Below are positions 32,999 through 45,450 of a stretch of 64,000 nt of DNA, one piece after another (the first letter of the stretch is position 1; the number at the start of each line of letters is the position of its first letter). Under the pieces are notes generated by a model, which worked only from the letters and a program-made list of their open reading frames with translations, was not told where the DNA came from and did not search any database. The stretch lies in NCBI GenBank assembly GCA_014905825.1, contig JACGCN010000005.1, forward strand, positions 1,364,001-1,428,000, given 5' to 3'. Source of the stretch: Lyophyllum atratum (lineage: Eukaryota > Basidiomycota > Agaricomycetes > Agaricales > Lyophyllaceae). A program made the position numbers and the translations under genes.

Positions 32999-35072
32999 CT
33001 ACAGATCCGCGAACTTGTTGGTCGCCTACGAAAGGACGACGCATCAGAATAAGACGTCTGACATATGAAGCATCCCAGCCCACCTCGACGAGCAGCTTTG
33101 CGATTCCAACTTCGCGTGCAGAGTGTCCTGCGTCGGGGACTATTTGTAGTTCCAACTCGGGGAACACCTGTCAAAAATGCTTAGGATAGCGCGAATGAAG
33201 CTCGAAGAGACAAACAGAACCTTCTTCAGAGCATAGGCGGTAGTAGGCTTGATGAGGAGGGGGGCTCTTCGTAAGTGAGAAAGGAATCGATATAAAGACA
33301 CCCTCACCGGGCAAACAACATCGTATCTGCCTTGCACAACCATGGTGGGGATGTGGCGACTATCCGACGATGTCATATCAGGCGAAAAGGTTTGATGGTT
33401 GGAGAAAAAGTCTCACATCTTGTCGATTTCCTGCTTCTCGAGGAGCTGTCCATCTCTCATGAAGCCCTGGAAACGCTCGGAGAGTTATGTACTGCGATAT
33501 GTGGGTAGAAGGACGGGGCTTTTCGCACGTCATTGACAAAGTAATGATTCTCGATCCGGGCAAACGCGCTATGAGTAGCGGGGTCAGGCAGGAATCAAGA
33601 CAACCTTCAAAAAGGGAAACTCGCAACGTACTTTGCAAAACCGTCGTCCCCGGCACGTTGGATGTAGCTTGGATCGACAAAAAGCTTGGAGGTGGTCATT
33701 CTAATGTTATCATTACATTTTAGAGTGGATGTTATCAATAAGAGAGAGTAACGAGACTTACTCCCACTTGGCCCACGCTTTGGCCGCTATCAACCGGGTC
33801 TCTTCGTCGACCGAGTTCAGCTGCGCGTGGTACGCGAGGATCAAGTCGTGGCGCTCGGCTTCAGGGATGGGGGCGATGTATTCGTCCCTTCAAAAGTGGA
33901 AGATGATCCACTCAGCTTATGATCTAAAATTGATAAATGTAGCCTACCATGCTTCCGGGAAGAGGTGTGAGGTGCCCTCTTGATAGAAGAACTTGAGTTC
34001 GCTGATAAATACGCTTCAATAATCTGGGCGTCAGAGATTCCTTGTGGTTGCATACCTCTTTCTAAGAGTGAAAATCCCGCTGTATATGCTACATCTTGAG
34101 AAACAGTTGAAGGGCTCTGCAAGGTATCTGACCGTAGTACCAGACTCTTCACGCGGTCAGGATGAGACTGTACAACAAAGTTCAGCGGTTGTAATGGTCT
34201 GCACTTTCAAAGCATACTTGTGCATAAGCCAACGAAAGTGTCGAGCCCTGAGAATATCGGTCGGTACGTCTCGACGAATGAACATAGAAGGGCACTGACC
34301 CAAGACCCTCCAAAAACGTGCCACTTGTCGATCTTGAGTAGTTCCCGAATTTTCTCGATGTCCTTCACAAGATCCCAAGTGGTGTTTTCCTCCAGACATG
34401 CGCTTCTGCATTATTCAATTGTGAAGAAGTTGTTAGTAACTGAGCCATATATGACTAAGGGAGTCCTGTACGAACGGCGTCGATTTCCCTGCTCCTCTTT
34501 GATCGAACAGGATGATCTGAGTGACGGTATGGGGTTAACGGAACATAATTTTGGATCAGGTAGGAAGAAGGCATCACTTTGTACTTCTCTGGGTTGAAGA
34601 AACAACGATCGGGAGCGTCAACGCCTCCGCCTGGTCCTCCTGGGATACGATCTATGTCATCAACGATTCACCGGAGATTTGTGATGGTCATACCATGGAG
34701 GAAAACGACTGTGTATCGAGGTTAGCTCAGGCGCAGTAGCTGAACTACGACCGCACCTGGGACTCCATCCTTATTTCCGGACACTTCATAACTGTCCAAT
34801 CGATTCAGATTGAGGTCATTTGGGGGTCCGAAAGGTTTTACTCACTAGAGGGTATGGATATCAGAAACTTTGAGATTTCCAGTGAGGTATGGCTCGATCG
34901 GGGGATACATGTTGTTATGCAGTGATCGTGAAGTCCGTGTTGCGAAAGATCTATGCGGTCGAAACGCTCCTCTGTAGGGGACAGAGTTCAAGAGAGATGG
35001 GCGGAGAAGGAACGATTGACGCGGAAGGAAAGAGAAGCGGGCACGAGAACTTAGAAGGAAACATCGCAGCAT
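32999..35072 (-). CDS. Prolyl aminopeptidase (proline iminopeptidase, family S33)
   Basis: Removes N-terminal proline from peptides. Read from 35072 to the stop at 33001-32999 through many short introns. Blocks are PIEPYLTGNLKVSDIHTL|YYEVSGNKDG, VVFLHG|GPGGGVDAPD, DQRGAGKSTP, WHVFGGSW|GSTLSLAYAQ (nucleophile Ser), FFYQEGTSHLFPEAW, WDEYIAPIPEAER, ARIENHYFVND, MVVQGRYDVVCP (Asp) and VPDAGHSARE (His), so the triad is complete. The first 54 residues carry ten arginines, many serines and no acidic residue, a likely mitochondrial presequence. The usual family start corresponds to Met55 (codon 34910-34908), so two isoforms are possible. Tandem neighbour of the Ser-less paralogue; both face the same way. 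Confidence 0.9.
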
Positions 35073-35327
35073 CGCCTAATCTGGACTATGTAGAGAACAT
35101 CCACGTTGAGGATGGATGTCGAGCTCAACCGTCTCCTTGCCAGCACTTATAGCTGCTCGTCATCGACAATCCTCTTCGCCGTCGTCCCTGATGCTTTTCA
35201 TCTCATTATTACCTCACAGGGATGATCGAGATTTGATTGGGCATTGACATGCGGCCTCGTTCGATAAATTTACGAAACGCCCATCTTCCTCGCTCCCCAC
35301 TCAAGGCCACTCTCAGTGTTTGCTTCC

Positions 35328-36491
35328 ATGTCTGAAAAAGTCTACGAACCCATCGCTCCTCCAGTAATCTGCGAGGCTGACCCTCGGGCCAACCTCTCAG
35401 ATACTGAGCGGGACATGTACAACAGCGTGCTCGAGCACTTTTCAGACCCGGCGTATCAAATTCCTACACTTGAGAAGGGTGAGCTCACGGAGGCTGAGCA
35501 GTTCTGGCTTTCATGTGAATGCCTTCTTCGGTAAGTAGACTCGAGACGTATGGTTTCTTGACAAGCCAACTCATTTCCTTACAGATATCTTCGAGCCACG
35601 AAATGGAAGTCGGCAGCAGCAGCTATTCAGAGGCTCGATGCGACCTTGAAATGGAGAAGGGAGTATGGTATCTACGAAGACGTCTCGGCCAGCTTTGTAG
35701 AGCCTGAAGTAAGCGTCACATCAGTTACGGCCTTCGCCTCGTTGATGATGTTGCTCTAGGCTGTAACTGGCAAGCAAGTCCTATTCGGCTACGACTCGCG
35801 CGGCCGGCCTGGCCTATACCTGTTTCCCAGTCGGCAAAATACAGTGGAAGCGACGCGCCAGATTCAATTCACAGTTTGGATGCTGGAGCGGACAGTTGAC
35901 CTTATGGGACCTGGTGTCGAGTAAGTATTCTTTGTTCCGCTCTGCTGTAACATGCGCTGACCTTCAATCTCTAGGACACTAGATCTTCTCATCAACTATG
36001 GCGACAAATCGAAGAATCCTTCCCTTGGTGTTGCACGGACAGTCCTCAATATTCTTCAGGACCACTACCCCGAAAGACTCGGCGCCGCACTCATCCTAAA
36101 CGTACCATTCCTCCTCAACGCCTTCTATAAGCTCATCAATCCTTTCATCGACCCCGTCTCGCGCGAAAAGATGAAATTCAACCCCCAAGTAGTCAAAGAC
36201 AATATTTTTACGGGGGATATGGTCATGGCTGAGTGGTGGGGTGGGGACCGCGACTTCGAGTACTGTCACGACAAATACTGGCCTGCGTTGGTCGGTATGT
36301 GTGAGTCAAGAAGGCAGAATTGGCTGGACAAGTGGAAAGCCTTGGGTGGAAAGGTCGGAGTCAAGGAATGGGACTACAAGGGTGGAGCGATGGCCCCGGT
36401 CGTCGCTGACGAACCCCGAGCCATTGAATCGGAGAAAGTTTCTGAGGCGCCTGCTCAAGGAATGACTGCGGAAGCGGTCACTGTGACCTAG
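35328..36491 (+). CDS. CRAL-TRIO (Sec14-like) lipid-transfer protein
   Basis: A soluble protein with the Sec14 lipid-binding fold, expected to bind and exchange phosphatidylinositol or another lipid. Four exons. The N-terminal helical CRAL-TRIO-N part is ...SCECLLR|YLRATKWKSAAAAIQRLDATLKWR, followed by the CRAL-TRIO core with GKQVLFGYDSRGRPGLYL, LINYGDK, ILQDHYPERLGAALILNVPF, FYKLINPFIDP and EKMKFNP. An acidic/Ala-rich tail ends EAVTVT. I chose ATG 35328 (ccATGTCTGAAAAAG) because no ATG lies closer upstream in frame. It is divergent from the prolyl aminopeptidase, sharing a promoter region of about 255 bp. Confidence 0.9.
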
Positions 36492-37279
36492 GTGCTATGT
36501 TTTGTCTTTTTGTCGGATTTCAACATGTTGCCCTGCATAACATTAGACGACGTTCTACAGAAAAGCTACACATATACCCCATTTGATATCATCGGTGCAT
36601 TTCTCGCATGTTTTGAGCTTCAAAGCAATCCGAATATTTTGAAACGGAATGGTAGTGAGGCTGCCGAAGTTGTGATCAACAATTGAATGACATCATGCAC
36701 GAAGGCCACTATTTGGCCGCCATGTTGGCTCATTTCCCAAAACACAAAGTATCACTACGATCTTCTCCGCTGCACCACAACACAGTGACACTCGGCATGC
36801 CTCTCGCTCCTAGGCGCCAGGCCGCGAAACGTCTTTCCTAGCTGCTGCGCCCTCAGCTACCTGACCATATTCGAACTCACTGTAACTTGAAAACGTAGTG
36901 TCAGCGCAACTGTTGACCATCTCACTCTGAGATGCCACTTGAACTGCCTGTGCCACTGCCATGCATGTCATGACATCGCTACCCAACGAATATGCCTTTC
37001 AAGGAGTGTTTCACCTTTCAATCGCTCAACTATGTCGTGTTGGTCCTGCGTTGTAAAGTTGACCAGCGGGCCAGGCTACTTCAGAATTTCTAGAAAGTCT
37101 TCTTTCGGCTGTCCTAGGCTTCTTTGTCGGCACAGAATGCAAGACACTCCTATATCTGCATATAAACCCACTTAACGTCTGGACTGAACCCCGTTGGATT
37201 GCCTCTGACATCCACCATTCCAAATACCCTTGTTCGGTATTCACTGTTTCCAACCCCCCTCCAGCTTTAAAGACCTATC
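36492..37279. other. Intergenic
   Basis: About 790 bp between the Sec14-like gene and the kinase. No frame with family resemblance; probably the 3' UTR of one and the promoter of the other. Confidence 0.5.
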
Positions 37280-39888
37280 ATGGACTTCGTATCGATTCCC
37301 TTTGCGTCTAGTTCCACAAACTTGACTCCCCTACAGCTCGCTGAGCTGGAGCAGGCTTGTCAGCAGATGGTACGTTTCTTCCGTTGTTTAAGAACAAGAT
37401 ATATTCACTCTTCTCTCTACACCATAGGAGGCAATGAATATGTTACTGCAAGCGTCATCTCTGGCTCTTCCGAGGAACAGCACGAGTGTGCGGACAATGC
37501 CCGAAAAGGAGGTACGATCAACTTCCTCCATCGGGGATATAAGACCACAACTCACGATATGTCATACAGCCTTTCCCGGATGCGGAGCCGCCAATGGTAT
37601 AACCTCCTTTCCTCGAGTTTTCTTCTTGATGCTAACGGTGCGCCGCTCACCAAGTTCGTTGACGCTGAGACCCCAGAGTCGAACATGAACACGCGCCCAA
37701 CGCCCCCTACTTTTAGCATCTTTGGCTTAGGCGAAGCATCTGGGCTCCACGAATCCTGTCCTAACAGCGACCCTACATACGACGAAACAAGCAGCTCAAG
37801 CCCTGCTGATACCATATATGTTTCCAATGTGGAGCCCAAGGACTCTATGGTACGTACCATTCGTTCATAGGTGTAATGCGAAAGGCCTGGTTAATCTTGG
37901 TCCTAGTTGTCATGTCTCGCATCTATGTGCAATGACTATAACGACATTCATATCCCACTCCTTACTTGCGATATCAATCAGCTTCCAGCACCCACGACTG
38001 CAGACATCCCCACACCACCTTCGACGCTCGTTGAGACGAGGTACAAAGAGAATGACGGTGTTATGCGAGTGAAGAGGAAGCCTGTGCCATGCTACGGCGA
38101 CTTGGCGACGCTTGGTGGGAAGCCGTCCACGGAGCAACGGCTCCATCCTAGGCGGAGGGCATCAGCATCTCGTCCTCGCCACAGGCAGCTTACTCCGCCG
38201 TGTCCCAAAGAGGGCTTGGATCTTAGCGATTTTGTGCTCAAGAAGGTGCTTGGTTCTGGTGGTCAGGGCAAGGTTTACCTCGCCTCTTTCGGAGCCGACC
38301 TTGTCGCTATCAAGGCTATCAAGAAATGGCAGGTCGAGAAGGACTCCGCAGAGCTGGGCCTTGTTTTGCAAGAACAGCGAATTCTCAGAACGTTGGATAG
38401 CCCTTTCGTTCTCTCTTTACATTCTTCCTTCTCCGACTCGTCTTACTTTTACCTTATCGCGGTACGTCTCTTACCTCTTCTCCCGCTCGTGGGCACTTCG
38501 CTGATAATATTTGCGCTGCTCTTTAGGACTTTCAGGGTGGAGGCGACCTTCATCAAGCGCTTGTTGGTGCCGGAAAGTTCGATGAGCACACTGCGCGTTT
38601 CTACAGCGCCGAGATGGTCAGTTCAGTCCTATTCTTTTCCAAGCCAGTTTGTTGAAATTGTCATAATAGGCGCTAGGCATTGAGTACCTCCACTCAAATG
38701 GGATCGTCCACCGTGATATCAAGCTCATGAATGTCCTTATCAAGAACGACGGGCATATAGTGATCGCGGATATGGGCCTCGTGTTGGACACCTCATCTCC
38801 GACTCGCAACGAAGGCGGGAACATTGCTCCACTAGCGCGATGCGGCACAGTCCCCTATATGTCACCGGAAGTACTTGACGGTGGTCATTATGGCAAAGCC
38901 GTAGATTTGTGGGCCTTGGGCGTCTGTACCTACGTGATGCTCACGGGAGAGGCGTGTTTATTCTGCTTTTGATTAAGCCTGTTATTAACATGCGGATTTC
39001 ATAGCTGCCGTGGCACGGAGTGGATGATACGGAAACTATCGCGATGATACTCGACGAACCCCTCGCCTTAACGGAAGGCGTGCACCTCAGTGCCGAGGCG
39101 CAAGTTCTCCTCACAGAGGTAGCTTTAAGTCTCACCCCTAACCATGGAGTCCGAGCACTAATGCTTTAAACCTCAGCTGCTCAAGAAAGATCAGTCTGAG
39201 AGGCTCCATATGAGTGGCATCTATATACATCCCTTCTTCAAAGATATGTGAGTGGTCGCTTTGTTGTCATTTATGAGGTCAGATGCTCATATACCTTGCC
39301 TAAAATAGGGATTGGACGGCATTGGAAAAGTTGCAAATACAACGTAAGAATCGCATCTCTATTTTCATTGACCTTCCGCCAATATTTACCTCCTTAGCTC
39401 CCTTTGTTCCGACTGATCTCCGCCTTGCGTTGATGAAGGCTACTCTACCCGCCCACGAGCGTTTCACCCCAGGGTTCACTCCGACCTTTTTCTCGGATAA
39501 GTACCCGGAGTATACGTACGACAAGACTGAACCTATTGTGCCTATGAAGATTGCTCAGGTCAACACACCGATTGCTACCCCGGCTGAGTTTACGTCTGGT
39601 GGCGAGTCTCATCTCGCTGGTAATAGGCCTTCCAAGCCCCATGCTCCTCTTCCATGGAGCTCGACCACATCCCTGGTCTCGAAGCAAACACTTCCATCAC
39701 CAGTCAAAGAGGCCAACGAAGAACATCTGGTGTCCATCACGCTTGGAGCGTCCGTCCCACACCAGCCTGTAATGGTGCTCAGAACAATTGAACACGACGA
39801 AGATAAGGGTTGGACGCAACCTAGATTCCTCAAGTGGCTTCTTGGTCTGAGTCGACGAGTTCTCGGCGTCGTGCGATCCCGGTGTTAG
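37280..39888 (+). CDS. AGC-like Ser/Thr protein kinase with DMG activation motif
   Basis: A multi-exon protein kinase. The N-terminal extension (about 37280-38200) is low-complexity, with Pro/Ser and Arg-rich parts. The kinase core starts at DFVLKKVLGSGGQGKVYLA (Gly loop), then VAIKAIKK (ATP Lys), LVLQEQRILRTLDSPF (helix-C Glu), HSNGIVHRDIKLMNVLI (catalytic loop), HIVIADMGLVLD (metal motif, DMG rather than DFG), RCGTVPYMSPEVL and AVDLWALGVCTYVMLTGE. A C-terminal tail of about 190 residues follows DWTALEKLQIQ and ends WLLGLSRRVLGVVRSRC. The wording of the core is AGC-like (S6K/PKA type), but the hydrophobic-motif tail is not obvious. All catalytic residues except the DFG Phe are standard, so activity is likely. 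Exon borders in the N-terminal third are uncertain. Confidence 0.78.
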
Positions 39889-41002
39889 TAGCTTCCCCGG
39901 ACGGACAAAACATCAAAATATCAAAAACATCGTAAAAATCGAAATCCAAGACGAGATTCGCCCAGAAAACCCGAAAACCCCATCATATAACTATCTGCCG
40001 CACTTGGTTCCAGAACACTAGAAATCCGCTTCTCGTTGACAGCGCAAAAATTCAGATCTATTCAGACACTGCATAAAAGGCTCTCGCTGATACGTCGCTT
40101 CCACCACCGAAAACTTCGCCAGTGTACAGAATTATCCGCGAGTCTAGACAGCGATTGTTGAACAACGGACGGCATATTAGAGAGGGAACTGACAAGGTAG
40201 TTGCAGATGTAATCGTTGATTCAATGCTACGTGCTTGTATACCTTCTCCTTCTTGTAGAAGGGTTCTTTTTCCTCAGATGCTTTTTCCCGAACCTTTCTG
40301 AGAGCCTTGTTAACGAGTCCCCAATTTCCTCACTTTCGTCCGGTAAAGGTAACTGGGATTCACCTCGATGCTCAATCATTCCAGATATGCAAGTCGCACC
40401 TTTACGACACCTCTCCTTACATTGACCGAAAATCCATTTACTGGTGGGAGGTCTAAGGTAAAATGATGAGTTTACTTTCCTACTTCAAGACGACGACTCC
40501 GGACTTTCGATAGCAACCGGAGGAGTTTTGAAAGTCAAACATGGCTGGAATATGCTTGAAGTCTCGGAGTTCAACGCATTTTAGCATTTGCCCTCGCATG
40601 GATGTGGCTAAATTGGTGTCCAGTTCATTGGTTATCCGCATTGGCTGCATGTCATGGGCATCCGAAAATATGTCGGTGGCAGAGATCGAAAGGATTTGTA
40701 GGCAAGGCAGCAAGCGAAGTGCGCCGACTGACATGAGAACAAGAGAATTTTCAAAAAAGAGTTTCAGAATGGTATCTAATGGTATAGGTGCCGAGATGCA
40801 ATTATTTCTTTCGGATGGTGGCCTCGCGGGTCAGCGTAATTGTAGTCGTGTGCCCAGGCAAGGATGGTGGAGAGACTATGGAAGAGTTCTGCATGTAACG
40901 AGGCTTTTGTGCTTTATCATTATGTACCGTGAACCTGTTGTTGAAGATTTTCTACATCGGGGATCTGCACGAAAGCACTTGTTTGGCAAAACCGTCAACT
41001 TG
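39889..41002. other. Intergenic / 5' UTR of RMND1-like gene
   Basis: About 1.1 kb. The frame of the downstream gene is open back to 40541, but the residues before 41003 have no family resemblance and would hide the mitochondrial presequence, so I treat them as untranslated. Confidence 0.5.
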
Positions 41003-42409
41003 ATGTTCAACTCATTCCGACTGGCATTCGCTCGAGGCTCCTTCCAGCAGCCCCTCTTTCGCCTTGCTTTATCAAACAGACTACGAGCTACCCACTGCCG
41101 GACTCTGACAAGTTCTATAATACCTGACCGTGCCAATGACTTGGCTGAACCACCGAAGGCGAAGCCCAAGGCCACCACCCCTCTCAGGCGCACAGCATCC
41201 GCCTCTCTTCCAATCCGGTCAACTCGTACACCAACTCGTGGGGATATTCAACCTGTCTTCACCTTAGCCACTGCCGAACGCTACATCCTCTCGCGACTCC
41301 GCCTCCATCCAGACCTCCCGGTGCGTGCCCAGGCTCTCAACGAGGCCTGGTGGATACCAAAATGGGGCCAGCCAGGCAAGGAAGGGGAAATCTTCGTTTT
41401 CTCAAACGGGAGTTTCGTGTGTTGGGGCTTGGGCGAAAAGGACTCGCAGAGGTTCGCAGCGGAAGTCATTGACCGCACGCCTGGTATCAAGGTCGCTCCT
41501 CTCGCGGAGGCCGAGACGGAAGAGCTTGAATTTGTAGTCGATCCTATCGAGTTGGGTGGTGCGTATTATCTGCGCGGACGGATTCTGATTCAAATTTTTG
41601 GACGTGTCTAGGGACACGCGAATACAGGGCGACCTTATAATTCTTGGACAAATGACACCGCTGAGCTCAGCTCAAGCACTGCCTGCCAACCTCCCCCCTA
41701 TGGCCCTCCCTGAAGACACCCTTCTGGCTCGGTATGCGTATTCACAAGCCCTCTCTCGTTCTACGGCCCTATCCGCACTGGAAGTCTCGTTGGACGAGTA
41801 TCTGACGTCTATGGCGCAACTACCTCACTCCCTGATGACGACAGGGAAACCTGGCATGGGAAGGACCGCGCTAATCAAGAAACTAGGTGAACTCATGAAG
41901 TTCAGGCAAGGGCTGAATCTCAATCGCGAGAATTTCAGCGACGTGCCTGATTTCTACTGGGCTGAACCCGAATTGGAACGTAAGTACACACATTTTCGCT
42001 TCTTTGTCATGCAATGCTTATGGATAATTTTAGGTCACTTCAATTCTATGACTGAGGCTCTCGACGTCAAGGAGCGCACAACGTCACTCAATGACAAAAT
42101 TACATATGCTGCAGAGGCACAATCGGTGTTACGACAGCTTCTGACTGAGGTACATTCTCACTATCCCTCTGAAATACTCCGGTTTTAATCGTCGCTGTCA
42201 AGTCATCTACGCATTCTATGGAGCTCGTCATCATCGCGCTCATTGCCGTGGAGGTCGTCATCGTAAGGCCAAATTCATTTCCCCATTTCCAAAATGCTCA
42301 TCAGAGACAAAAGGCACTTATTCGCGATGGTCCCGAGCTTTGGGGTATGTTGGTGGGTCAAGAAGACAAGAACCATGGGAAGACCGAAAAGGACTTGATG
42401 GCCGCTTGA
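41003..42409 (+). CDS. RMND1/DUF155 (Sif-like) mitochondrial protein
   Basis: A homologue of RMND1, a mitochondrial inner-membrane protein that supports mitochondrial translation; yeast relatives are the DUF155 proteins. The chosen start gives an Arg-rich, acid-free presequence (MFNSFRLAFARGSFQQP... to about residue 40). The DUF155 core is AERYILSRLRLHPDLP, GEIFVFSNGSFVCWGLGE, ELEFVVDPIE, then RIQGDLIILGQ after an intron (about 41560-41610), ALPEDTLLARYAYSQALSRS, VPDFYWAEPELER|HFNSMTEALDV. A C-terminal transmembrane helix follows (MELVIIALIAVEVVI). A 51-nt segment right after that helix has GT...AG ends and is in frame, so it may or may not be removed. Stop at 42407-42409. Confidence 0.88.
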
Positions 42410-42734
42410 CTTGAGAAAAGATTCAGAAGGCATACCATGGATTTCTTCACACTCAACTCTTATCATTGTTCCGTCCAAAACCCCGTAAATAAATAGACTA
42501 CATTTAAGGCTGGAATATAATTGGACTTCACAACTCAAATACCTGTGACACCTTCGACAGCCTTCCCATGCCCTCGCGCGAAGAGTCGTATCAAGGCACA
42601 AAAGATGATTTATTCATATTTCTGCGTTATTTTCCAACATACAACCCTGTAGATAATTTGTATATCGAAGCCCGAATAATTCATGGATGCAGAGGAGAAG
42701 ACGATGATGACCACTCTGTGGCAAGCCACTCCCT
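42410..42734. other. Convergent 3' region
   Basis: About 325 bp between the ends of the RMND1-like and laccase-like genes. AT-rich, presumably two 3' UTRs; nothing else seen. Confidence 0.5.
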
Positions 42735-45450
42735 TTACTGGAGCTCAGCCGGGAGCGCATTATACCTGTAAATATGAGTTAGTCAGGTCGAATCCTTACA
42801 CTTGAGACATCGTGACTCACGCTGGGCAGAGTGCCTGCCAGGCCCTGCTTGGATGAACAGCCGTCCGTATGTCGGAGGGGCTAGCAAGCATGACCGTGGC
42901 GAGACCGGCCTGCTTGTGCCAGAAGATGTGGCAATGGAACAACCAGGGGCCTGGATAATTGGGTTAGCTTGCGTAACAGCCATGGATCCAAAAATATGAA
43001 TCGTACCAGCGTTGTCGGTCCTGAAACGGATGATGGTTCCGGTGCCTCCGACACCAACAACCTGGAGGTGAGTCAGTTGAATGAACAAGAGGGATGCGTG
43101 TCCCGTTGCTTACATCACGGCGGATGGGATTGACTTCGTTCAGGTCGGGCGAGCTCATGGATTTGATAACCCAGAAGTTGTTCTATGAAGCGAGTTAGCT
43201 TCATGAAGAGATAAACGTGGATAATACACGTACTCCGTGCAAGTGGAGAGCTGGTTTGATGCTAAAATGAGCAAATATGGAATGAGAAACCGGCATAAGA
43301 ACCTACGATGTGCATCGTCATCATCGCTGGCGGTAGGTGTGAGTAAACGTGTCGACGGAAGAGGAGAGGTTGACCTACGTGGGCGGGAACTCGATCTGGA
43401 TGGTCTTGTGGGCGGGGAGGACGAAGGTATTCTCGGTGGGGTCGAAATCGGCCGCAACAGTAGCGCCAGCGAGGACTTGGTTGAGTGTAGGGACCTTGGG
43501 GGGCAAGTAGGAGATATTGTTGACGTTCCAAATAGCCTTCCCAGCAATCTTGGAGATTTGTGAGAGAGAGATATCAGTACATTGTGAAAAGGTGACCTAC
43601 GACTTGAAGGTCAAGAGAGATGGTGAGGTCGGCCGGAGGGGGCTGATTATTGGTTGAGACAAGACGTTAGTTGGTAGCAAATAGCTAGCTTACCACAGTG
43701 GCGACCAGGGGCTAGATTAGAAATCCTAGTAAGCATACTTCTCAGCTTCATATAAATGTGATCTCATACACGGAGGTTAGCTTCGACGAGAGAAACACCA
43801 TTGGCGGGGCCAAGGGTCCATGGGGTGGTCGGTTCGGCAATGGGGGCGCCCCTGTAGCGCAAGATGGAGCGGGAGAGGGTGGCATTTTCTTAGAAGAGGT
43901 AAGGTTAGATTGATAGGGATAATCGTCAGGAAGTCGATGTTCGTACGGTGCAAGTTACGAGCTGGGCTACCACCGACGAATGGCGCGTTGATCCAGTAAT
44001 TTGCAATTGGTTGGTTGGCCGTGATCTGTGGGAACACCGGTGAGGTCAAGATTGATGCAACTGGGAAAGCACGGCGCATACCACGACAGAGTAACGTTGG
44101 CCAGCAAGCATCTCAATAGTGTCGACGGTGTGGGGTACAGTTGAGACACCATCAGCCTCAATGATGGCTGCAAGCTACGTTAGATCAGTGGGCAGCAAAG
44201 AAGTGTGCTCCTTACTGAGAGGATGATTGTCGATGGATACGGTAAAGATGTTGCGAGCCGACTGGTTGATAATGCGGAGACGGTAGCGCTTGCCGGAGGC
44301 AACGTTGGTGACGGCGAAGGGAACAGCTGGTCCACCCTGGTACCGTCCAACACCGTTGACCGTGCCCGAATCGGAAACAGGGACAATGCCAGTGGCCTCA
44401 TAGCCCGCGAGCATCGGCAGAGTCGAGTTCTGCCACCAATCGCCTTCAAAAAGTTGTGAGCAAAGTCTCAATATAACGCTGATCTAGGCGGCCTCACCAA
44501 GTTGGAGGAGCTGTATATTCAGCACTTAGCCTTGTAAGCTGCACAGTATAAACAAATGTACATACCGTGGTCAGGTCATCCACGTCGTAGAGGCTACGGT
44601 GGGGATCCGCAGGATCTATTAAATCGAGTTGATGAGAAGAAAAGAATGGATAATGTATAGGGCGAACCGTAGACGATAAGGGCACCGCGGAGACCCTGTT
44701 TTCTAGGGTCAGCAACTGCGATCACTAAAGAACATCAGAGAAGCTCACGTCGACGTATTGGACGCTCAGTTCACTAATGAGTAGGTGGCGTGAGGGAAGA
44801 GATGAACCGCCTTTTTAATTTTACATACCTGTGATACCAGAAGGTACCAGTCTGAGTACCCAAGGGTACCTCGTAGGTGTAACTCGATGCTGGCGCGATG
44901 GGGCACGTGGTGACGAAGGCAGAACCCTCATCGTATTCACTTGCCGTAGTTTGGAAAATACCGTCAAAACTCTGAAAAAGGAAAACGCTGGTTTCATAAA
45001 GGTTCGACACCTCTAGACAATGGATAATTACGACTGTGGTGCTACGACGCATGGTGGGGTCGGTCTATTGCAATCATGTCAGCTTCAGTCAGACCACCGT
45101 TAGCTCTGACCCTTACCAGTTTATTGTTTACAGTGACGCGGAGCGTCTGTCCTTTGACAGCAGTGATGGCGGGGCCAGGATACCTAAAATTATCGCGTCT
45201 TTACAGATATACGTCCTAAAAGTAAAACAATATTTACTGTCCGTTTGCCACAATGGTGCCTATGGAGTTTCCCGTTAGAGCTAGCAGCGGATACGATACG
45301 GGGAGGCTTACTCCTGAGGAAACCATCGGGTGCCAGTCTCCTGTTGACGATATCAAGTGTGACCGACTTGACAGTCTCCACTATGGCTGCAGAAGCAGGG
45401 TGGGGTTTCAGGAGAGCCAAAAGAGCTGTGGATGCGAATAAGAAATGCAT
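42735..45450 (-). CDS. Laccase-like multicopper oxidase with degenerate copper ligands
   Basis: A secreted three-cupredoxin protein of the laccase family, read from ATG 45450 (signal peptide MHFLFASTALLALL) to TAA at 42737-42735, ending LCPAYNALPAELQ as basidiomycete laccases do. Many introns; the frame stays open at every junction traced. Conserved blocks are APDGFLR, YPGPAITAVKGQTLRV, GSAFVTTCPIAP, VQYVDGLRGALIVYG, GYEATGIVPVSDSGTVNG, RYRLRIINQSARNIF and FVLPAHKTIQIEFPP. Copper site: motif L1, normally HWHG, is SFDG (about 44970); L2, normally WYHSH, is WYHSE (about 44835 and 44790). L3 keeps the ligands (AHPLHLHG then N), and L4 is HCHIFWH with type-1 Cys and His kept and Leu at the axial position. 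Type-1 copper may bind, but the trinuclear site lacks three of its eight ligands. Normal laccase activity is therefore not expected. Confidence 0.88.

Noticed and set aside
32622..33068. 148-codon forward-strand frame overlapping the prolyl-aminopeptidase 3' end
   Set aside because: Overlaps a supported reverse-strand exon and shows no family resemblance.
40541..41002. N-terminal extension of the RMND1-like protein
   Set aside because: Open by chance; no homology and would place the mitochondrial presequence internally.
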